Below are positions 46,063-59,000 of a stretch of 64,000 nt of DNA, one piece after another. The DNA comes from Strix aluco. Its lineage: Eukaryota; Chordata; Aves; Strigiformes; Strigidae. The first letter of the stretch is position 1, and each line of letters starts with the position of its first letter. A program made the translations under genes and the position numbers. The notes under the pieces are model-generated. The model made no database searches. It had not been told where the DNA came from and worked only from the letters and a program-made list of their open reading frames with translations. The stretch lies in the NCBI RefSeq assembly GCF_031877795.1, contig NC_133935.1:73054303-73118302 (forward strand), written 5' to 3'.

Positions 46063-49000
46063 CCAGGAAAATAAACTGCATCATGAGGTCTTCTGGTTAG
46101 CTGCCCTGAGAACAAGAGTCAGCTCTGACTTGAAGCTAGAGGAAAGCTGTGGGCACATACTGAAGTCAACAGAGGGCAACATGACTGCATAGTCTAACAG
46201 AAATCTGCAATGGTGTTTTTGAAAGAAGTACACATAAAAACTTAAAGCATTATATTTCTTTAAAATACTGAATATTTTCTTGTATTACTAATGGCATTTT
46301 TACACATATGCCTATGCACACATGTTTATTTGTACATGTCAAAATTATCAAATTATCCATCTAGGCAGAATATTACACTGGCTCTGACTTGGGAAAACAG
46401 AACTGAAAGACCTATCACACTGCATCCAAAGATTAGATGATGGCCATCATTGTCTTGTACCTTCCAAAGCCATATTTAAGAAAACACATTTTCAGATGAT
46501 TCCTCCTATCTTTAGTAAATCCTTTTGGTAAACTCCTCTCTTTGATGAGAGTGAGCACCATGGCAGGGTAAGGTATATCCAGAAAGAGACAGGGGTTGGC
46601 ATTTTGTTCTTCACCCTTGTCCAAAGCAGGGTACTCTACTGCCTTCTAAACTGCTCAGCTTACTGCTCTGCTTACAAAAGCTTTCTATCACTCAGGCATA
46701 GAAGCAAGATCAGTAGAGAAGTGGAGAGAAAGCTACAGCAAGTCCACAACCTCTGTCTGAGATTCTGCACCAGTATGTGGGCAATATGGGATAAATAGGA
46801 AGGAGGAAGACAAGTAGAAGAGAGCCAGATGCAAAACAGCAGCATACCTCAGATTCACCAAAGAGGCAGGACAAGTGTCTCGAAAGCATGCCAGGAGTCC
46901 TGGTATGTACTCTGTTCTGCAGGTATTTTACAAAGATCTGTGGCTCTCAAACACTTGCAGGAGAGTTAAGCGCTCAGGACATTCCTCTGCTAGCTGGAGC
47001 TCTGAAGGAGCACACGTAGGCAAGCAGGGGGTCGTGGAGGCTGAAGCGCTGCATTTTCGAGCCAAAGGGAAGTTAGACAGGAGTCCCAGACCCTACAAAG
47101 GGCACCAGAGCTGGATCTGGTGACAGAACCAGTTTGAGTTCTCTCACACCACATGGTGACCACAGAAAAGGGCATCAGTCCAAGCTGTAACTATGACATA
47201 GCTAAGGCCTTGTCACATACTATGGTTAAACACCCGCCACCCTGCCCCTGGCAGTTGACTTGTAAGTGAGGTGCAATGCATCTGCCTCACCTGAGGGAGT
47301 GGCTCTTCTTTGCATTTAAATGTTAGGCACCTAGTTAAGCCACCCTCCTAAAGCAAGTACCTCAGTTCCCTGGGTGGTCAGCAAGTGCCTTTGAAAATAA
47401 GCACCCAGGAGATCCTGTCTGCCTACCTTATATGCATGCACTGAGGCCAACACAATCTTCCTTGGGGCCTTCAAGGATTCCTGCCTCTGCTTTTATTATA
47501 CAGGGAAAGCGAGCAATCAAGGCAAGACTTGTCTCACCTCACTGCAGCTGTCTAGGTCAGACTTCTGGTTTAACAGGTCTAATAGAAAGCTAGTCTTCTG
47601 GGCTCCTATGGGAAATGTAGAAAGATTGGCAAATGGAAAGGGTTATTCATCCTGTCCCAAGATGGATGTCAGGGATTGCTCTCCAACAGCTGACAGTAGC
47701 ACTGCCATCCACTGAGCAGAGAGGGGACCCAGGTGACCTATGTTAAACATCTAACTTCAAGATAGTCAAAGTTGGTGGGAAAAAAGCTCACCCCATTTAC
47801 GAAGGAGTGCTTCCATAGGCATGGAGAACCTGGATGTTAGTTGGGCATCTTGGGCAGTTCAGCTGGGTCCTGCCCTGTGTGTCCTAAGGACACAACTGCA
47901 CTGCTGCCCCTCAAAGGAGGCAGAGATGAATCTCCCTTTAGTCACCAGTTTGCTTAACTTTTTCAAGTCTGTGCTGCAGAGAGAGAGTAGGAGCTCTGTG
48001 TCTGATGTCCTTCCCTCTGATTTCCTTCCATCTGACTACCTCCTGGGTAGCAGTGAGTAGCTTTGCATATCAGTAACTTGGTGTACCTTGTAAAATTCTG
48101 TTCCCTGCATATTACTCAGTTCTGAAAATTTGTGACCTTCTAGCTAGAGAGGAGATTACAGACGAGGCCAATGTGGCGTACAAAAGCCTGATCTGAACAC
48201 GGGAAAAAGTCTGCATTATTTCTAGTAGGTTACACAAAAGAAAAAAGGATCCACTGCACGATAAAATTGTGCAGTGCCCATAATTCAGAGTCTTTGCGAT
48301 GAGAATTAGGATAGGATTATGTGTTACTGATGTTTTCCTTTTCCTGTTCTCAATTTGTCATTGCCCATTTAGACTTCTTAATAAACATTTATACCAGAGT
48401 TGATCATAAAGTGCCAGTTAATATTCACATTTAAAAAAAAAAAGCACTTCCATTTGTTTTAAGCTTCCAGTTATTTTTTTCACGTTTTTAATAAAAATCA
48501 AAACCAAAACTACAAATATTTTGTATTTCTTAAACACCTGTAAAATTCATTAGTTCTATTGTTGTTGGAAAACATAAATCTAAACTGAGGTGGAAAGTTT
48601 CCACGCAAGTTTTCATGTTAACTAAAATTTCACTTTTATCCCCAAACAAGGCCATTAAAAATGCAGTGACTATGCATTATTTCATTTTCTTCGATTCCAA
48701 AAGCTCTGGCAAACAAGGTAATTAAAATAAAAATACAACCTAAATAACAAGGCAGTTAACTCACAGCCACCCTTCAAGAGATATGTATTACATCAAGAAA
48801 ACAGCACACTTCTACTCAGGGTATGGGTTTTCTCATGCTTTGCTCTCCTAATCCAGTCTCTGGCCTTTAAATCCCCTGAGCGAGGGGTTTTGTGGGTAAC
48901 AGGAAATTTTGCACCAGTAGTCAGGGACATTTTCTGGGTTCAGACAGAAAATCTTCAAAGAAATTTATTTCCATTATTAGATCATCTTGGTTTTATGAAA

Positions 49001-49317
49001 GTCAAAGTTCTCCCTGAAGAACAATGTTATTGTGCAGCTTGGGGTTTTCTCAGTGATAACAGGGTGATAACAGAGCATATTTCCTGCATCTAAGATTGCT
49101 GCAGTGTTAACTTTGTAAGCACTGTATGGTACCTGTATAGGAGAACATCCTGATCTAGCACATGAAATCAACTGACACCATGAAAATCAAGGTGTACGTA
49201 CCATGCTAATCTGCAGTTTGCCCTTTAAGAACCGTAGTTGATATAGATTAGTTATATTAACATTACTGTTTGCTTGTGATATTGTGTGCTAGTCTGTTAA
49301 TATAGTACACTATAACA
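46063..49317. other. Intergenic between CR1 fragments
   Basis: No gene recognised. The ORFs here (for example 46433-46624 minus, 46875-47123 plus) have no family resemblance I can name. AT-rich from 48.2 to 48.8 kb. Confidence 0.5.
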
Positions 49318-49634
49318 AAGTCGTGCACCTGGGAAGCACTAAGCCCATGCTACAGTGTAGGCTGAGTTCCAGCTGGCAAGAAAGCAGCTCCAGAGGAAAG
49401 GGCCTGGCTGTCTTGGTGGACACCAAGTCGATCATGCACCAGCGGTGCGCCCTGGCAGCAAAGAAGGCCAATAGCCTCCTGGGCTGCATGAGCAAAGGTG
49501 TAGCCAGCAGGTCAAGTGAGGGGATATTTCCCTCTCTTCAGTGCTTGTGGGACTACATCTAAAGGTCTGTGTCCTTTTGGCTCCCCAGTGCAAGAAAACA
49601 TGGTGATGGAGGCAACAGGCACAAGCTGGAGCAC
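49318..49634 (+). mobile_element. CR1 LINE fragment with internal deletion
   Basis: Begins at GTGCACCTGGGAAGCACTAA and reads the CR1 reverse-transcriptase C-terminal region (LAVLVDTKSIMHQRCALAAK, then ANSLLGCM). It jumps from CTCCCCAGTGCAAGAAAACATGG to GGAGGCAACAGGCACAAGC. Compared with the CR1 at 45460-46062 about 200 bases are missing at that join (45608-45811 of the other copy). Its 3' UTR end is absent. Confidence 0.85.
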
Positions 49635-49989
49635 GGGTGCTGTGCCCTTGTTCTCGGCACCTGCCCAGCAATTTCTGAGGCTATCTTACATGCTCTTTAG
49701 GAGCTCAAAGGAGATTTTACAACGCTTTGGCTACCTATTCCTCAGGTCTAGTATTGTTATTGTTAGAAAGATTCACATCTACTTTAGATCTAGCCTGGAC
49801 CGGTACTCTATTAAAGAGAATGTTTTATCAGCTTGATACAATTTGTTCTTGAAAAACATCTGTTCATCATTGCTTATCTCTTTATTATTTTCAAGGTGCT
49901 AAAATTTATATAAAAGTGTCAAAGTAGTCTCAGATTCCCTTGGCTCTCCTTTCTCCTTCAGTTGAAATAAATCCTTTCACACTCAACAA

Positions 49990-50100
49990 GACTCCAACAT
50001 CCTGTCCTTCTCCAGGTCTCTGAAGACAGTCAGAGGTTGCTTCTCTGACTCCTTAAGTAGTCCAGGATGAATTTCATCAAGTCCTGTCAACCTGGAGATC
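49990..50100 (-). mobile_element. LINE reverse-transcriptase fragment (CR1/L3-like)
   Basis: The minus strand reads LTGLDEIHPGLLKE followed by a frame running to a stop. GLDxIHPxxLKE is the start of the CR1/L3-type reverse-transcriptase domain. Opposite strand to the neighbouring CR1, so a separate insertion. Too short to subclass. Confidence 0.6.
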
Positions 50101-50461
50101 TTTCCTTGAAGTTTATAAGCAAAACTCTATAAGCAAAAACTTTACATATATATTTTGTGTTTATTGTTAGGATACATAGGATAGAGAAAGAAGAGGTTAA
50201 ATAACATTCAGACAATCTAGAACGATATATGACTAATTTTTATACTTAAGGGTTGGTGTTTCAGCAATGAAGAAATGTAATTTTGCAGGTAGTAAATCAA
50301 GCCAAATGTTGCCTGAAACTACTTGTACATAAGTATAAGAAAAAGAAGGAGAGAAAAAGAAATATACAGAAAAAAATAGGGTTAAACCAAATAAAACCAG
50401 CGTGACTCGCACTACAAAGTGAGCAAGCAGAGGCAAGAGCTACCTCTATTGTAACATCTAG

Positions 50462-50466
50462 TACAT
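50462..50466 (+). repeat. Left target-site duplication TACAT of solo LTR
   Basis: TACAT abuts the LTR terminus TGTACTGG and matches 51021-51025. Confidence 0.7.
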
Positions 50467-51020
50467 TGTACTGGTTTTGGCTGGAATAGAGTTAAATTTC
50501 GTCATAGTAGCTCATATGGTGCTATGTTTCGGATTTGTGCTGAAAACAGTGCTGAAAACACAGGGATGTTTTAGTTATTGCTGAACAGTGCTTACACAGT
50601 GTCAAGGTTTTTTCTGCTCCTCACACTGCCCTGCTAGTGAGTAGGCTGGGGGTGCACAAAGAGTTGAAGGGGACGCCGCTCCATACCGTACTATGTGCTC
50701 AGCAATAAAAGCTGGGGAAAGAAGGAGAAAAGGGAGACATTTGGAGAGATGGCGTTTGTCTTCCCCAGTAACTGTGATGCATGATGAAGCCCTGTTTTCC
50801 TGGGGATGGCTGAATGCCTGCCAATGGGAAGTGGTGAATTAATTCCTTATTTTGCTTTGCTTGTGTGCACAGCTTTTGCTTTACCTATTAAGCTGTCTAT
50901 CTCAACCCACAAGTTTTCACACTTTTACCTTTCCAGTTCTCTCTCCCTCATCCCACTGGATGGAGGAGTGAGCAAGCAGCTGAGTGGGACTTAGCTGCTG
51001 GCTGGGTTTAAACCACAATA
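50467..51020 (+). mobile_element. Bird endogenous-retrovirus solo LTR (554 bp)
   Basis: Starts TGTACTGGTTTTGGCTGG and ends GGGTTTAAACCACAATA, the ends of a common bird ERV LTR. TATA-like AATAAAAGCTGGGG lies at about 50704, and a CCTATTAAGCTGTC poly(A)-signal region at about 50884, so transcription sense is +. The terminal CA appears decayed to TA. Both sides carry TACAT. No gag, pol or env sequence adjoins it, so it is an LTR-LTR recombination product. Compared with the family as I remember it, a short stretch upstream of the TATA region is missing. Confidence 0.85.
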
Positions 51021-51025
51021 TACAT
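51021..51025 (+). repeat. Right target-site duplication TACAT of solo LTR
   Basis: Matches 50462-50466. Five bases is a usual ERV duplication length. Confidence 0.7.
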
Positions 51026-54000
51026 ACAAACAGAAGTGGATTTGTTCAGCAAAGCAGTTGGTGCTGAGGACCTGAAATCCACATTTCAGTGTTTTTCTTT
51101 ATTTTGGATGAGCTGTAGCCTGACTCTGTTGAACTCCCCTTTGCCGCTACTCCTGGATCACATCTTCCCATTTGTTCCCATCACCCAAAATATGGTTCAT
51201 GCAGTCTGAGGCTGCTCCACCATGCAACCCAAAGCAGAGGAACGTGAGATGCTAAAGAGATTTGCTACAAAAGTGGACTTGTGTTCTGAATCAACACACT
51301 GATGTAGATACTCCCAATCACACTGTAGGAGGAGACTGCAGAAGCTCAGGTTGAATAAATCTATGGCAGAAAGTTTGGAAACAGCACTGAAGGAGGTAGT
51401 TTAGAGAGAGACTCAAAATCATGTACTAGCTTGCAACCTCCACCTTTAAAAAGCGCATACGTGGCAGAGAACATGATCCTGATAGATTACTCATACTGAT
51501 GTCACAAAAGGAAAGAACAACAATAATCATATAATTCTTCTAAACTGGCCACAGAGCTATTTTTAGAGGTTTACTAGATAACCAATGTTACTTACCATTC
51601 CTCCCCAGCCATCCTTAATAAACATTGAACACAAAAATATGAACTTCACCTTCTCTTCTGTTCTACATCTTAACACAAGGTCTCATTGTCATTAATACAT
51701 TAACATGGAGGTAGGCTAGGAGTTGTCTGAAAAGGTTTTTTCCCTCTGTTTAGGGTGTCTGGCTTTCAGAGCATGAGAGCAGGCAGTGCAGGGATGGCTG
51801 GAGTGAGGAGGAGAGAGGTCCCCACCCTACAGCAGGGGAAGGCCCTGGCAAGCCAGTTTGGGGTACCGCATGCACCTGCCTGCAGCAGGGCTGTGCTCCC
51901 TTCTGGTGGCTTGGTTTGCCTCACTCCGGCCCAACGCGTCGTGCATTGTGTCTTTCACTCTAAATTGTGTCCTAGAAAGCACTTCACGTGCTTGAGTTCA
52001 GTCACTTTTTCTAATCCTGAACTGGACACCAGCACAAACATGCTTCTACTGCCAACACTTCTGGATCCAGATGTAGAGGAGCCTGGACAGACCTTCTGTG
52101 CTACTCCCATGACTCCTTCAGTAGAGAAGTCTCCTTACATCCAGGTTCATGGACGTGCAGGCAACTTTACAGTGCTGGAGGAAGGTTAAAGCATAGTCAG
52201 AAGTGAGCCAAGGAGCCAGTAAGATAAAATTAAAAAATGTTGGATACAAGAACACAGCAGCTGCAGAGCAGAAAAGAGGATGTGGAGCAGCTTATATGCA
52301 AGTCCGACTCAAGTGTTTTCTGTTATCAGCATCTGAATTAACCAGGATTGGCTAGTTCAAGTATGTCTATGTGAGTGGGAATGAAGTGTAGCCATACTCC
52401 TAAACATAGCTTCAGGGTGATAGGAGTGCCTGGATAAGTTCAGCAAGGCTCAACTTCTTCGCGAAGAGGATGTCTGTGGATCTTTGGGGCTGGTTTCAAG
52501 CAATAAAAAAGAAAAAGAAGCACCCAGAAAGGTAATGCTCCTGTGCCAACTGCTGGGTAGATTTGTCCCCACTGCCCTGCTGGGTCATCAGATGCTCCAA
52601 CCTCCCAAAGTCACCAAGCTGTAGTCTACAGTACATTGTCAGCACCTGTGAAGACTCCAGATCTGCTCCTTCTGCATGATTAAGGAATCTTTTGTTTTAG
52701 AGATTTTCATTCCCTCTAATGCCCTTACTAGCTTGGGCATATTTAGACATTGATTCAGCAACACCCTAAAACATGGATTAAAATCCATTTCTTTATCAGT
52801 TTGTTCTAGAGGGATATTTTCATGGGTCACCAGAGATATTACTACATCCATTTCTCTTGCAGCAGCAGCCATCTGAGGTTACTTACCTCTTTGTGCGTTA
52901 GAACTAAATTTAGAGTAACTATGCTGTAGCTCAACTCCAGATTCCCCATGCCCATGGTTCAAGCATATGTATTCTGCCTCACTCTGAAATAACTTCTCTC
53001 CCTCCAGAGGGAGTTGAGGGAACTTGAAAACTCCAAAAGGCACCGCAGCTGAGGAAGGATTGGGACTCTAGACTGTGCGTTGTGTTGTCACCACAAAGCC
53101 CACTTAAAGTGCTGTTGGGGGAAACCTAGTAGTAGAGATACATTTCAAAGCTTTTGCTTTGCTGTTGATTCTCCAACCTGATTTATGCTGCAAAACTGTG
53201 ATCTGACTCTGCCAAGGAGAGGTCTAGTAAGTTTGCTTGGAAAATTGCAGAGCAGACTCACAGTATCTGTCTTCACTGGCAGCTGCCAGGTTTACACTCA
53301 TCTTTCCCCTCTTCTCCTTACTGTTCCTCTTCTATCTGTTCCTCAGTCAAGCTACACATCAGCACCTTTGCCATGGGGAAAAGGACACACCAACAATGCA
53401 CAGCAGAGGTGTCAGGGTGCTGGAGAGGGGAGCAGGACCTCCCCATTATCATCCATGGTCCCTTAGATCAGCCCAGCTCACCTGACTGAGCTGATCTAGG
53501 AGGCCACTGTTGGCTCAGCAGAAAAACACAGGAGTTGCCTTATTGCACCACATCAGAATCTACACTGCTCTGTCATGATCCAAAGTAGACAGATGTTAGA
53601 AATTCATCATCTGTTCCTGAAACCCTCTAACTTTCTCAAACCTCCCTATAGTGGCACCTGCCATTACACACCAAGGATAGGAGTTGAGTCACTGGACTTT
53701 AAAGTTGACACCTGCATCTGGGAGACTCCTGTGGAGCACCTCTGCAGTCAGTGGGAGTGACACTCACAAGGCACAATTCAGATGACCTCCTGTAGACAGC
53801 CACCATGGGAAGATGGGCTAATCACACCCTGAAAGTGCCCATCTTTTCATGAAGACAGCTGAATGTGACAAGCTCAGCTATGGGCATCCACATCAGTCTT
53901 CTCCCATGAACCACCCAATCCATCTCCAGAAGATACTTCTTTTGATCTGAAAGAGGCAAGGTCCTTGTGGGACACAGCCATGAGATCCTTCACTTAACAC

Positions 54001-55960
54001 CTATATCCAATGTATATGCACACAGGCAACCTGAATTTTGTCTCAAACTAATTTGGGATGCTTTACTTTGCAATCTTAATAGTTTTCTTTAGTGTTTGTT
54101 TCTGAGCTCTTTTTAGAAGTGGTAACAAGAAATCAGGAGATCCAATACCTGGCTTCATCTTGGTCCCCTCTCACCAGGTTTCCAGCCTTGAGGCTCACTG
54201 CATGGAGCAAGTGGACTAAGTTGGAGTGTCAATGAGTGGAGGTGGACATTTCACAGACAAAAGCTAGCAGAAAAGGAATGCACCCTTCCCAGGTCATATT
54301 CTTAGAAATGCCTGAACCATTTGGGCTGAAACCATCGCAGAATTCATCCTGAAGCAGATTCCATGCACGGGAGCTTATTGCAAAGACCTGCAACTCAGCA
54401 TGGAGCACTGCAGCTGCAAAGTGGGGCAGACAATACTCACTTGATAAATTCCTGTTGGACTACTGGCCTCAATGACACTGTATGGCAGAAATTTCACCTT
54501 GAGTTGGGCACTTAGAGAAAAGGGATTTCCTTTATGGGTTTTGAATTTGGTTCTCTCTCGTTTCATTTACACTTTTTTGTTTCTAATAGAGAGAGCTAGG
54601 GAGATCAGGAACTCCCACTCAGAGTGTCCTTTGCACAGAGGTACATGTGCCTTTGTATAGCCACATTCTTAACATATCTGTGGAGTACAGTCATATTAAT
54701 GTGTAACAGACTAATGTCAAATACCTGCAATGCCCCTCACAGACCTCCCAAATTATCTCAACCACAGTTATTGCAATTCTGGAATTCTTGCTGGTGGCCT
54801 AATCAATAACTAAAAGGGATTAACAAAGCATTGTTGGGAAACAATTATTGAAGACATCTGATGAGACATCCTCATGGATGGTAACACATGAACAATAGGA
54901 TCTGAACATCCAGGTCACATAACTGAGGCACAACAACCCACGCAAGGACATGGCTGCCTGCCCTGTACAAGTTAGTCACAGACCAAATCAATGCAGACTC
55001 CTGAGGGACACAGTGGTGATTTTGAGCTGGTTGGTAGTGAGGGAAATGGAAAAGCATGTGAGTAATCCATCCCCACTCTGATCATGACACAAGAGCAACA
55101 GCTCTGCCAGCAAAATCCCCATTTTGCTTTTCACAGACTGCTTCTCTGCCTGAAGAAGGGAGCAGATTTCTAGGGCAGGGTTTTTCAATCCAGGGATCTT
55201 AAGACCTAGAATAATAGTCTCAAAGACCTGTCACTGACTCGAAGCATGAGTAAGAGAGAACATAAGGATGGTATTTTTCCCCTTGAAATGATTGAAAGCT
55301 TGACCAGCTCTCAGAAGCCTTCTCCAGTCAAGGTTATTTTAATTCCAGAACAATGAAGAGTATCAATTGATATGACCTAATATCTGCCTCTAACAAGAGC
55401 TGCACTGGGCTGTCTGGGCCGTCACAGGAGAAAATGTCCTTGCAAAGGAAGTTTCCAAAATATCTATCAATAAAACTGCCTTTGATATGGCACTGAACTA
55501 TTTTTTACATACCTCTATTTCTTTTAACTAAAGCAAATATCACATGTTTATCTACTAGGGAAGGCTGTTATAAAGTCACACTAACAGTCATAAAGCAATT
55601 CAAGAATCTTGAGTGGAAGGTCCTAAAAAATGACAAGTGATATTATATCATTAATACATTAATAGTGAGATACCTCAGGTAATGTTTAACTGTAAAATGA
55701 GACAGTTGTAATAAAAATGACACTTAAACAAGCATTCATTTTTCTTCTAATCAAGGTACTGTTCCTCTAATTGAACTATTATCTTCCAAAAAATTGGAGT
55801 GATTAAATAAGAGGCATATTTACAAACACTTTATCTTCAGACAGAGTGTAAAGGTTATCAGTATTGGTTTATGTTAATAAATTATGCTTGAGTAAGAACT
55901 ATATTTTGGATCGGTTTTCAAATGCTAATAGGCAATACAAGAGTTCAATGGCTTTTCATA
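51026..55960. other. Intergenic, no gene recognised
   Basis: Mixed composition. The longest frame is 144 codons (51755-52189 plus) and looks like chance. A 9-bp perfect inverted repeat (TAGATCAGC / GCTGATCTA) lies at 53464-53472 and 53490-53498. No repeat family is named with confidence. Confidence 0.5.
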
Positions 55961-55975
55961 TACAGTATTTTTAGA

Positions 55976-56045
55976 CCGTCAAGGCAAAATATTTTTATAT
56001 ACATATTAATATCAATATAATAAAATAACAATATATATAAAAAGA
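55976..56045. repeat. AT-rich low-complexity tract
   Basis: Nearly pure A/T with repeated ATAT and AATA words over about 70 bases. Confidence 0.8.
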
Positions 56046-59000
56046 ATGCTTTAAATGGTCGCAAGAGCCCCAACTCATTTTTGTGTATGATCAGGCCAGT
56101 CTAATGATAGTGTTTGCGTTGTCGTTAATATTGGTTAATGGCTATGTTTGATTTGTTATTAGTATTCGTTTGTGTTTTCTTAAATGTACATAAGGAACCT
56201 GGCACAGGCAGACATAGATAGGTAGATGTCTAGGAAGTGAGGAGAGAGCTTTACCTATTGATTCTTAAGAAAAACAGGTTTTCATAGCTGCATCAATCAG
56301 GAGCAGGGTACCTGGAATATTCATCCTCAATCTTTTCTGCTGGAGATTTAGACACTAATTTGTTGGTATGTTAAAGAGACACCCATGACTCTCCACATGT
56401 CATTTATCCTTTCTATGCATTTTGCTGTCACCTTGTTCCTCTGCCACAGAGATGATACTCTTTCATCCTCTCCACCCTCTCCATCCTGCCTTCAGAATAT
56501 TAAAACTATCCAAGTTTTTCTTGCCTTCTGTGAGCACAAGGCATGTGAGGCCATAGGACTGCATGGATGCTCTTCTACTACCATTTATTAGCACTCCATC
56601 AAAGTTGCTCTCCTCTGCACCCCCAGCTGAGTGTCTAGTCCCCCATGCTACTTCCACTGCTCCCTAATCACAGGCACAAAGGCAAACAGGTTACAGCCAT
56701 GGTATGGCATGTGCTGGGTTACCATTCACACACCAGGACTTCTTCCTGGCATGATTCTTTCCACTCCCCTGGCACACTGTGCAGGTCAGCTCTCATGTGT
56801 GATAGCTGCACCAGAGGTACTGTTTGCAGCTCCCTGGGACAGGCCTGGTTCATCCACTCTGACTTCCAGCCCACACACCTTACAAGCCTCCCGGTCTGCA
56901 GGAGCACGTGTAAGCTCTCCCACCCAGCTGTCTTTCTTATGCAAACCTGCTTAAATCACAAACCCTTCTGGGTTTCTGGGATAAGAGTCAAAAGACTGGG
57001 TTTAAATATTAACAAAATGCTCTGTGGTGCACAGGGCAGTCAAGGCTGAGCACAATGTTCTGCAATTGGATTACACCAGTTTGGAAAAATCTTAGCTTTC
57101 AATTTCTTCGTGTATACACAATAAAGTTTCATTTTACATCATGTAGGCAGTTGACAAGAGAAGACATGATCTGTTGGCCTTAAGAAATGCTTTTTTATCT
57201 CGTGTGGCTAAATCACGACCAGAATTGTCTCTTTTCAGACCAGAATGAGTGCTCAGCTATTTCTGCTGTCCTGTGAATAGAGATGAGGAGGAGAGGAAGG
57301 GCTGGGAGCAGAGCAGTGAGGACATCTCCCTGGTCCTCCTCCTCGGTGGGGCTGATTTCTGAGCCCTCCAAAGGAGCCTTGCAGAAGGGTCACCCTTCCA
57401 CAAGAGCACGCCAGCCGCCCTCTGTGCAAGGGTAAGACCTCATCTGGGGATGCAAGGAAAGCAGTCAGACCACCCTCCCTGTCCCTGTCCCCCCATGCCC
57501 TTCTTGTACACGAAGGTGTCACGGGACCCCACAGGGGCTGATGCCATGTTGGGGCTCTGTACCCACCTCCCACGCATATGTCAGGTTGCAGGCACAGAAA
57601 ACCACTCAGGACCCAAGTCCCTTCATAGGTTAATTTGTATTTCCTCGCATCGTATCAGCCTCCCCAGCAAGCTGGCTTTCCTTGTTACTTCTGCTATCTC
57701 ACCTGTCTGCAGCTTAGCATTTCTACCTGCGCTCTCCTGAAAGTGTCCTGACCTTCTCCTTTGCCTCACCCTGATAATTTCCATTAATTTTTTGTCTGTG
57801 TCACTATAGAGAGTTGTGTTTTAATCAGTCATTGTAAGGACAAATAAAACTCAGTTGCTTAAGAGTAACTAAGACTTAGCTTCAGGTGGAAGAAAATTGT
57901 CCTAGAAACTATAGAAACATCTAAAAGTGCGTGAGAAAGGCAGAAGGGTTCTTATGGAGGTGGATATCCTTTGGCAAAGCATCATTTTACATGCAAAAGA
58001 TGAGGCAGAAAGGTTTTTGGTCTTGTCACTGCTGACAGCAGGTGGTCTCTCTTCTTACACCAGGCTGGCCCAGAGCCCGTCAAGACACAGGCTAGTCTGG
58101 GAGATGCAGCATTTCCAACCCAAACCGCAGCAACTTGGCACATCGAGTCACATGCAAAACTTTGTGTATATCATATTTTTATTGTGATTGCTAATTAGGT
58201 GTGGCAACAATGGGAACAATAGTGCTGCACTGTACCTTGCATCCTATAGGTCAGGCGACAGTCCCTGCTCACCTTGTCCTGGTGGTGAATCCTGTTGATA
58301 CAAAACAAATTACAATCTAACCCCTCGGTGCTGTTCGAATCAGGCTCTGAGCACGTAGTTCAGTAAACAAAGGGTTGGATTGGCTAGAAAAACAGAATGA
58401 TTTAACACACGTTTATGTGCTTGTTTTTCCACAGGCACATCACAGAACATAAGACATTAATCTGGGCTTGTACCAATAGTGACATTAGGCCGCAACCAAC
58501 TCACATTTATCAGATGTACTTAGATACATGTTTTTTTATTTTAGGTCCATCCTGAGTCATAAATAAAGAAGTCTTTCCAGCAGACCTTGGAAAATCTTAC
58601 ATCATGCAAGTTCAGCCACTAGGTAAAAGGTAATTAACTTTTGATCGTAAAGGCAGCTAATAAAAAGAATACAGATATTTGGATGCATTTTTCATGAAAG
58701 CCACTATCATATAGAAATGTACTACTAAATTTATAATGATCAGTCTTAAAAAGCTAGTTATGATTAATGCCTTTGTAAGGGGTATGGCTGAAAGGAATAA
58801 GGGATATGACACAAGTGAGAAATTTCCTTAAGCTCTGTGGCACTTTGTAATATTGTTCCAGGACTGAGCTTTAAGCCCCAGAAACACATGGGTTTATGAC
58901 GTTATAAAGAGCAAGCATTTAATTTCCATTGACAGCTAGAGTGGATGACCCAAACATACTCATTCCAAGCACATGATCTGCGTGACCATTCTTTCATGCA

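Noticed and set aside
46433..46624. Minus-strand 63-codon ORF with a protein-like composition
   Set aside because: It cannot be linked to any family, and no splice signals or second exon support it.
51755..52189. 144-codon plus-strand ORF downstream of the solo LTR
   Set aside because: Low complexity at the start, no family resemblance and no supporting neighbours.
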